Assembly (NCBI GenBank): GCA_018105865.1
Contig: CM030867.1
Coordinates: forward strand, 7,054,369-7,118,368
From: Metaphire vulgaris
Lineage: Eukaryota > Annelida > Clitellata > Crassiclitellata > Megascolecidae
Direction of reading: 5' to 3'
Length of the DNA: 64,000 nucleotides
In this document: positions 57,257 through 64,000 of the stretch, piece after piece
How positions within the stretch are numbered: position 1 is the first letter of the stretch
Layout: the number at the start of each line of letters is the position of its first letter
Program-made: the position numbers and the translations under genes
Notes under the pieces: generated by a model
Seen by the model: the letters and a program-made list of their open reading frames with translations, nothing else
The model's database searches: none
What the model was told of the DNA's origin: nothing

Positions 57257-58062
57257 CTCAAACGCTTCACTTGTAAAACCAGGCTTTCCTTCTACAGATG
57301 AATACCAAACTCTTAACGTTGACGGATGAGGAAGTGACAATGAAAATGAGCGACGAACAAAATCATAAGTTTTTGGGCTGTAGAAGTGTAAAGTCTGTGC
57401 AAATGACCGAAGATCTTCGCAGTATCGTTCTCTAGAATTCTGTGTAAGCCTTCTCTTCAACATCTCAGAAGGAATATGGCCAAAACATCGCTCAATCAAG
57501 TCAATGCAAGAACGGTTCAAATCTGGCGTGATTTCAACTTGCTAATTATTTCTTTCATGGTTTTCATTTTATTCTGCTGCCTCAACAAACGCTGTCTGGC
57601 TACTTTAAGTCGTTTTTGGCATGCCTGTCGATCCTTTGTTGTAGCTCAACAATGCAATCATATTTCCGTTTCATTTTTCGCGGACTCGACTGGATTGCAT
57701 AGTTGTGAAACACACTTACTGGAGGTAGTTTAAAAGGCTTCACTTCTTCAACAATGTCAACTCCAATTGATGGGCTTTGCTGTGGCTCACAGAAAGTGCT
57801 TGTTGAGTTGCTGGAATCCGATGGTTGCTGATTACGCCTTTGAAGCAGACGTCGTTTTTGGACCTTTTTTTGCAGATGTTCAGGAAAATTGAATATTGAT
57901 GGCAAAGCATCTTCTTTCAGTCTGAATGATGACAGATATTGTCTGAAACAATCATTTGTGAAATGCGCAGAACACAGCACAGATGTGGCAGTAGGTTTCC
58001 AATTGTCTCGCCGCACCGCAGTCAACCATTTCGCAAGACGATGTTTATCTTTAAGTGGGAAT
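57257..58062 (-). CDS. THAP9-like: THAP9-like exon 2 (rest of THAP, linker, N-terminal transposase)
   Basis: The acceptor TTTTACAG| precedes 58062 and completes Arg, giving FPLKDKHRLAKWLTAVRR, SVLCSAHFTNDCF (the CxxH pair of the C2CH finger) and LKEDALPSIFNF (the AVPTIF box). After QQRIDRHAK the frame breaks at the T-run 57613-57617. The next frame reads RLKVARQRLLRQQNKMKTMK, a coiled coil. Near 57522 a second break leads to LNRSCIDLIERCFGHIPSEM and HPSTLRVWYSSVEGKPGFTS. The likely donor is GAG|GTAACA (57256-57251) after EAFE, phase 0. One missing base at each break would restore continuity. Confidence 0.82.
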
Positions 58063-58309
58063 CTGTAAAATGACAAAACAGTTTATTTTTTGACATTTAC
58101 AATCAGATATAGCTTATTCTAGTTTTTCTTAATTAATTTACTTGCAGAACATAGGTAATACAATCACAGCTGTACTTTGCCAGGGTATTCTTCTTCTAGC
58201 TGAATCTAGCGAATGCCTTTCTTTCTCAGCCTCTCAGATATTCAACAGTGGCAGGTTGAGCCTGATGCTGTGATGCATGGTTTTGAGTCATCCTTTGGGT
58301 TCTTGTCGG

Positions 58310-58640
58310 TTAATTCACCACCAATAGTTTATTTACCGCCTATAGGGTTTGGGGTTAGAGTTTCGGTTAGGGCTTGGGCTAGGGCTAGAGTTAGGATGGC
58401 GGTGAATTCACTGACAAGTACCCTCCTTTGAATCTAGTCAGATGGCAGTCATTGACTATGTGGTTAATAGTCTGTTGCCGCAGGGGCAATTCGGGTCATC
58501 TCTGGCTCCTCAACGGTGGAGCATAGCGGGGCACCGGCCATGGCCTATTCGATAGCGATTGAGGTGGACCCAATCATAGCGTACTAGATCAAAGCCGGGT
58601 TGGCGCATGCAGGGGTCTGTGATGAGGTATATGTTTTTGC
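58310..58640 (-). mobile_element. LINE C-terminal fragment inside intron 1
   Basis: Minus strand: DPCMRQPGFDLVRYDWVHLN, RYRIGHGRCPAMLHR, stop, GARDDPNCPCG, frame break, QTINHIVNDCHLTRFKGG. This is the typical LINE C-terminal block (RQPGFDLPR..W..LNRfRtg.g.C...L..WG....P.C.CG..QT..HIv..Cpl). It is old and broken, lying antisense to nothing and parallel to the THAP gene. Confidence 0.8.
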
Positions 58641-58763
58641 CGGGGTATTAATGACCGGTCGCTAAACTGCGTTATAAATTGCGTTATATACTATAACCGA
58701 TTTTCATTTCGATTTCGTTTCTGAAATTTCAAGAAATCTAAGTGCTTAGATAACCATACTCAC

Positions 58764-58834
58764 CTGTAAAAACGTATTCCTGAACCTGTTCCGCCGCGAT
58801 TTGTGCAGTTAACTGCACAACACGAAAACACCAT
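58764..58834 (-). CDS. THAP9-like: THAP9-like exon 1 (first half of THAP finger)
   Basis: ATG at 58834-58832 encodes MVFSCCAVNCTNRGGTGSGI then RFY, with the split codon AG at the donor (AG|GTGAGT, 58763-58758). The MVxxCxxxxC start is the canonical opening of THAP domains and supplies the first two zinc-binding cysteines. 71 nt, phase 2. Confidence 0.88.
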
Positions 58835-58959
58835 TCTGCTTTCTTGCCAGCGTAATGGCGGATGACCCAAAATGACTTTTGCCTCAATTCTTAAGCATAG
58901 ATTAGCATTCTACTTGTATATGATTTCTATGGGTAATCTATTATATGGTCCTCCAGGAC

Positions 58960-60321
58960 CTGGCGGTTTAGCGATTTTGCCATACTCATAGGATTTTTAA
59001 GACGCCTAACAAAGGTATGTTCCGGCAAATTTAAAAAGGTAATTTTCAAGAAATTGCAATATCTATTTCTCTCCTTTTGTCTTATTTGGCAAAAATGTGA
59101 ATAATTTGCTTAATATATTTTCATTCAAATTTAATCAGAGCTTTTGCTTTGCTATTTATTCAAAACTCAGAAGATTTCTTTTCAACCAACGTTCGCCAGA
59201 TGGCGAAATGGATTTTTGAAAATATGATATATAATTATTAGGGCCGCGACACGTTACAAAACCTCTGAAATTGGGCGCAGTTACCAAGATGTTTGGGAAA
59301 CCCTGATTTAATTGATTCCTTCTCTTGTTCTTTCCACATATTCATTAAGCTAACTTGCGGTTCACAGTTTGCGCTGAATGTCAGACATCTTCCTCCTATA
59401 AGCTATCCATTTGATTTGCTAGATCTTGAAACTGTTCACAATTAAGCGCAACCATGAACTCCTAAATGAAGTCGCTGTTCGTTTTCATTTCAAACACAAT
59501 TCTAAACCTCTATTAAGTCTCTAGGCGTAAGAAGTCACCGATTTTTGAGAGACTGTACTAGGCCTATAGGGAATGGGGAAGGTACAGGGGTTCGGTTCCT
59601 CCACTTTTTCTCCCATGTCTACGTCAATGAGTTCAAATCTCTATTTTAAGACGTTTCTATCGCTGGCTTTCTGTTCTTTTAATTTTATCGATATTTGGAA
59701 CCGCGTGCTTTGCACAAATCTTTACATAAAAGACGATTTGCCCATTGTCTAGACCAGAAGTTAGTAATTGCACACGGGACCGTTACAAGTTCACAACAAA
59801 GTGTGAGTCTTTATCAGTAAGTAGGCTACGTGTATGATATGAAAGCAATGGATTTTTTAGATTTCTTAGCTTAGACTTAGAGGGAACACTGACCCCCCAA
59901 ATTGATAATCCTAGAAATAACCCTGGTCGCAGGAACACAGGACAGAAACTGTCCCGAAACTGAAATTAAGGAAGAAAAAGGCATCGGAGAATAAGAAGCT
60001 AATTTGTAGGAATTCAGCCAACGCTAGCGCTATAAAAATTAGGCTGATTGCATTGGGCTACAACGACTGCGAGTCGTACGATTGCTTTTGCATCCATAAA
60101 AGGTGCAACTAACATAAAAAATGTCCGCTGAATCATTAGGTAATTTTTAAAGTGTGGTACGTGGTATTATAGTCCAGTCAATAATTGTTAATTGCTAGGT
60201 ATTTATTATTTAACCCAGAGACGTCTACGTGCCCATGTTTTTAGAGCCCAGCCCATGCATCAACTCTTCAACCCAACGCAGCCAAACCATAGTTTAAATA
60301 CGTTAATTGTGATTTACAGTA
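58960..60321. other. unassigned AT-rich DNA
   Basis: No gene. A right-end fragment of the CAGGG.TATTT MITE (CCTAGAAATAACCCTG) lies near 59905 and a CAGAGACG left end of the 26021 family near 60222. Confidence 0.4.
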
Positions 60322-60708
60322 GGGGTCGTCCACAAATGATGTAACGCGCCTAGGGAGGGAGAGGGTCCGAACATTTGTTACGAAGTGTGACGAGGGGGAG
60401 GGGGTTCCGTAAATGTGACGTAACGCAACACAAAATTTTCAAGTGATGATCTTTTTTTGCTTGTCAGGGTATTTGGAGGGGAAAATACATGGATGGCCTT
60501 TTATTTTTTGCTTGTCAGCATGTTTGGAGAGGGAAAAGTATAAGGATGAACTTTTCTTTTGCTTGTCAAGACTTTCGGAAGACCAAAGGGGCGGCCCGTT
60601 GTTACGTCATATTTTAGGGGGTCTGACTTTTTGTTACGTCGCGTTACGTAGTAGGGGAGGGGGTCAAAAAAGTGCCAAAATCGCGTTACGTCATTTATGG
60701 ACGACCCC
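60322..60708. mobile_element. MITE, GGGGTCGTCC ends, 3-bp TSD
   Basis: Left GGGGTCGTCCACAAATGATG, right CGTCATTTATGGACGACCCC. GTA flanks both sides (60319-60321 and 60709-60711). It carries three module copies in the same orientation (GATGATCTTTTTTTGCTTG 60445, TTATTTTTTGCTTGTCAGC 60500, CTTTTCTTTTGCTTGTCAAG 60550). Confidence 0.85.
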
Positions 60709-60711
60709 GTA

Positions 60712-61264
60712 GTATTTTTTGATCTTCGAAGCTTAAACATTTTGCCTCAACTTCCCTCAAGTACGCTAGATCACTGCAAGCCAGAATCGATTTTATGAGA
60801 CTTCTAATGCCTTCTATCTATCGATTTTTTAAAAATTCGTTTATTTATAGACGCATCCGTATCAAAGACGATGAGCGACTTCCGCAATTAATGAATCATT
60901 TGCAATACTTAATAAAGGTATGCAACATTCACTCATATACAAATTGTATTCAATGGTCATCCAACTATTATAACTCCTATTCTGTATAACTTTTAAAGAC
61001 TTTTATTTAAATCATTTAAAATTTGGCAAAGGAATGCCGATAGGACTACCTGTCCATTCGCGGTATGCAATATTTTAATTTATCTTAATTCTGCTCAAAT
61101 TTGTTTGATAAAAATTCACCAGATGGCCAAACATTGCATCATATTCAATGAAATTAGTTTTAAGATTTTTAATATAAAATTTTATAATAGTCTAGAGTCT
61201 AGACTCTAGAGAGACACCATAGGCGTCGATCCACTTAGAATACTGGGTGCCTAAATCTCCTAAC
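60712..61264. other. unassigned AT-rich DNA
   Basis: Only short frames and no recognisable element. The hexamer TCTAGA occurs repeatedly near 61192-61212. Confidence 0.4.
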
Positions 61265-61450
61265 CAGGGATATTTCTAGGATTGTGAATTTGGTTGGGGG
61301 GGGGTGTCGACATCAAATTGGGGGGGGCGGTTCTGGAGCTAATTAGTATGCATTTGTATGCATACCATTGTCATATTACCAAATGGGGGTGTCGACCTCA
61401 AATTAATTGGGAAAGTGTTGGGGGTGTTAGGGGGTGTAAAAATATCCCTG
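61265..61450. mobile_element. hAT-type MITE, CAGGGATATTTC ends
   Basis: Exact TSD CTCCTAAC (61257-61264 and 61451-61458). Left CAGGGATATTTCTAGG, right GTAAAAATATCCCTG. A second, truncated relative spans about 61590-61766, ending CTAGAAATAACCCTG. Confidence 0.93.
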
Positions 61451-61786
61451 CTCCTAACCTAGATTTAAACCGTTAGGCTAGTTGAACACAGTAGTGACTG
61501 TACCTTCTAAGAATTCGTAGCCTGCATGTTTGTGCATGAAATTTCTTTTGAGCAAAATGTTACACGGAAAGTCTAATTCTAAGGCTAGATAGATAACGTT
61601 TTTTTGATTGTCAGACTTTTTCGGTAGAGACTTCCAAACTCCCACACCCCCCAGATTTCAGCGACACCCCCAAATTCACAATCCTACAATCCTAGAAAAT
61701 AACCACACACCCCAGATTTTCCCAACACCTCCCCCCCAATTCACAATCCTAGAAATAACCCTGGTTATATCACAGATGATAGTTGA

Positions 61787-62840
61787 AATGTGGTCGCAAT
61801 GAGATCAGAATAAGAATAGGTGTGGCCAAGGAAGCCTTTTGGAAGATGAAAGAGCTCATGAGCAGAGATCTCAACATTGAGTACAAGAAAAGACTCTTCA
61901 GGGTTTATTCTAGGCCGTTTCCGGGAGAAAATTGCCCTTTCCCCGGCTATTTCAAATTCCCCCCCGGAAATTTTGGCATATACTTACAGCGCTCCCCCAG
62001 ACTCCCTAGCTGCAGTGGCGGCTCCACCGGAGGGGCCAGGAGGATTACACCCTGAGACTCATGAGAGCCTCACATCTCCCCAGTGCTGACGTATGGTTGG
62101 GACCCTGGACAATAAACAGGAAATAATTAAACAGAACAAATGGTTTATGAAAAGGATGATGAGAAAGTTGCCCCCAGGAAGATTACAAACGACCCAAGAA
62201 GTGAACTTGCAAAATCCTAGAAAGCCGAAGAAAACTGTTTCTTAGCTGGCCTCCCCAGAAATTGCAAAGGGCCCCATCCCGGAGTTTAGATTAGACACTG
62301 AGACTCATCCAATGCTACATCTTCCCAGTGCTAACGACGTATGGATGCGAAACCTGGACAATAAACAGGAAAATTATGAAAAAGATCATGGCCTTTGAAT
62401 TATGGACTTTATGGGTGCTACAGAAGGATCTTGAGAATCGGCCAGATGGACAGGGTTACAAACGACAGAGTCCTAGAAAGAAGCAAAACAACAGCAACAT
62501 GGAAACAGGAAATAATAGGAAGAAAATGCTGTCCAGATGGCAGGTTCGCTGGTCAAACACAAAGGAACTATTTTGCTTGTCAGACCTACCACTGATAATA
62601 ACGGAACTCCGGAAAATGTCTGCCAGAAGGTGGAATAGAAGTGGGGGGTCGACCGAGAAGAAGCTGGATGGTCAACATCTTTGACTGGACAAACACAAAG
62701 AACTATGGAGCCAACCATTTGTTGTTTAATGTAAAAGAGGGTCCCAACTGGGGGCCAGAGCCAAAATGCACGGGCCCCCTGCCCCCTCCCGGTGGAGCCG
62801 CCACTGCATGCAACCCACTGATAGAGGACGACACCTGAGA
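61787..62840 (+). mobile_element. LINE 3' region broken by MITEs
   Basis: RIRIGVAKEAFWKMKELMSR and DLNIEYKKRLFR precede an inserted MITE (61899-62300). After it come LTTYGCETWTINRKIMKKIM, AFELW, RRILRIGQMDRVTNDRVLER, and GRPRRSWMVNIFDWTNTKNY, the same domain order as 27835-28460. A 90-bp MITE remnant ending GTGGAGCCGCCACTG (62715-62806) splits the last block. A partial duplicate of the TYGCETWT block lies at 62060-62220. Confidence 0.8.
61899..62300. mobile_element. MITE, CAGGGTTTATTCTAGGCC ends, composite
   Basis: Left CAGGGTTTATTCTAGGCC, right GTTTAGATTAGACACTG. Flanks AGACTCTT and AGACTCAT agree at 7 of 8. Its interior includes a CAGTGGCGGCTCCACC end (62014) and a degenerate LINE piece, so it is a composite. 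Confidence 0.72.
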
Positions 62841-62853
62841 AGAAAAAGAAGAA

Positions 62854-62933
62854 TTAACCCCTTAACCGTGTGTTTAACTGTAACTCAATGTAAAATGGAC
62901 GGATATATCCGGGATCCCCAGTTAAGGGGTTAA
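62854..62933. mobile_element. 80-bp palindromic MITE, TTAA ends
   Basis: TTAACCCCTTAACCGTG to CCCCAGTTAAGGGGTTAA with AACTCAATGTAAAATGGAC inside. Best-preserved copy with 10648-10727. Confidence 0.87.
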
Positions 62934-63048
62934 TTAAAGAAAAAAGTAGTTTTCTATCAATGGCCTACACAAGTGTTCAAAACTTTATTTCAAATGTTAT
63001 CTCGTCTAGGAAAACTTGGTTATTAAATGTTAGAAATAGTTATTGTGG

Positions 63049-63100
63049 TTTTCGCACAGGCTAATGCCTACTAAACCACGTGAAAGCACAATAATGCATT
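63049..63100 (+). mobile_element. LINE/SINE-2 tail fragment
   Basis: TTTTCGCACAGGCTAATGCC then TACTAAACCACGTGAAAGCAC resembles the tail at 4740-4790. Confidence 0.45.
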
Positions 63101-64000
63101 AGTAACCATTCAATATTATGTCATTAATATAAAAAGTCGTGATAATAATGTTCATCAATGCTTAAGGAAATCATTTGATCAACCAGAATGCAATTTCATA
63201 ATTACACCATCAAAATAATACATGAGCATAATGTCTATGCATAAATAGTAGATATCTATAAGGTGACCTATATATATGCATGCACAAAGAGACACACACA
63301 ATCCAAAGTTCATATGAAAATAGTTGTTAACATTGAATATATATATATAATATGAAGCTCTTTTACTAGTAAATTTGATATTGATACAGTTATCGGGTTT
63401 TTTTTTCTTCATCATCAACGTCATCATCATCGTTGCTTTAGAAATGGTTGAAATTGAACAGAAAATTATACAATGTTAAGAACATTGGCATAAACTTGGA
63501 TGAAAAAGTGTGGGGGCTCAACCCCTATACTTTCCCTTCCCTCTTATTTTCTTAAAGACTGGGGGACTCGAGCCTAGAGGCCTAATAGAAGTTTACGCAT
63601 ATGGCTGAGAAGCTTCTCGAATGATCTTGCTTGATAACAGGTTCTACAAATACTTCTGATGAGGTTGATGCTGTCAGAAAGAAACACTCAATGATGGCAA
63701 AACTTGAAGAAAATTCCATGATTGTCAAATTCACAGACAAAAATAATGCACGAATTGACCAAACATTGTAAACAGTTCAATGGTATATGCTTTAAAATCT
63801 AGGGTATAATTTGTCTTCTCATCACTGAGGATAAATATTGAACACAAATATTGCTATCCGTGAACGAGACAACAATTTGGAAATATAGTTTCAATGTTTG
63901 ACAGAAATTCGCATAAACTGACAATGATTTTTATAGGGCAACAGGTCTAAACAGCTGTTAACATCATAAGAAAACATACAAGAAAAATATAAATGTGATA
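63101..64000. other. unassigned AT-rich DNA
   Basis: No open frame of interest, terminal repeat or RNA gene. A short ATC run lies near 63411-63431. Confidence 0.4.

Larger units (their letters stand above)
54099..58834 (-). pseudogene. THAP9-like: P-element/THAP9-type transposase gene, three exons, four frame breaks
   Basis: On the minus strand, three GT-AG-bounded exons (58764-58834, 57257-58062, 54099-55928) sum to about 902 codons; human THAP9 is close to 900. In order: a THAP DNA-binding zinc finger (residues about 1-85), a coiled-coil linker, the conserved PHPSTLRVWYSSVEGKPGF block, the RNase H-like catalytic core starting at FDEMAIRKH, FDAAHMLKLMRN, the DHIELCFNVIRSRGRWNNNP block containing the conserved late Glu, and a C-terminal CxxC region. 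Such proteins excise and insert P-type transposons; THAP9 retains this activity in vertebrates. There are four single-base frame breaks (near 57615, 57522, 55643 and 54671) and no other in-frame stop that I see. These may be decay or assembly indels. AATAAA at 54095-54100 overlaps the stop codon. P-type terminal repeats and TSD were not found. Confidence 0.85.

Overview
This window looks like nuclear DNA of an invertebrate animal. The signs are GT-AG introns, an animal-type THAP-domain transposase gene, remnants of LINE-type reverse transcriptases, tRNA-derived SINEs, a Helitron helicase remnant, many microsatellites and a very high density of short inverted-repeat DNA transposons (MITEs). I cannot name the phylum from sequence alone. 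There is no bacterial-style gene organisation, no CRISPR array and no rRNA gene. Most long open frames are microsatellites read as protein.

Layout. 0-13 kb: CT-rich repeats, then MITEs with clean 8-bp target-site duplications (TSDs), including two different hAT-type elements inserted at the same 8-bp target (4844-6081), a LINE 3' end whose tail is shared by a SINE, and a Mutator-like long-TIR element (6404-7285). 13-22 kb: more MITEs, tRNA-derived SINEs and a broken Helitron helicase. 23-24.8 kb: a decayed DNA transposon with CACTG ends, carrying fragments of a protein family I know only as uncharacterised. 25-43 kb: MITEs, LINE fragments and very long microsatellites, with a small cluster of CACGTG palindromes at 28.2-30.5 kb. 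43.3-45 kb: a GC-rich island with a candidate single-pass membrane protein gene whose reading frame is broken. 46-50.4 kb: a nest of hAT-type elements three deep, each level proven by its own perfect TSD. 54-58.8 kb, minus strand: a P-element/THAP9-type transposase gene with three exons and about 900 codons, interrupted by four single-base frame breaks. 60-64 kb: further MITEs and a LINE repeatedly hit by MITEs.

The most unusual signal is a short module close to GACCTTTTTTGCTTGTCAG, found in either orientation inside about twenty transposon families that have different terminal repeats and, in one case, a different TSD length. No listed feature type explains it. The second is the CACTG-ended transposon, which ties an uncharacterised multi-copy protein family to defined termini.

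Host-gene content is low. Apart from the transposase, only the 43.6-44.9 kb locus looks like a possible host gene.
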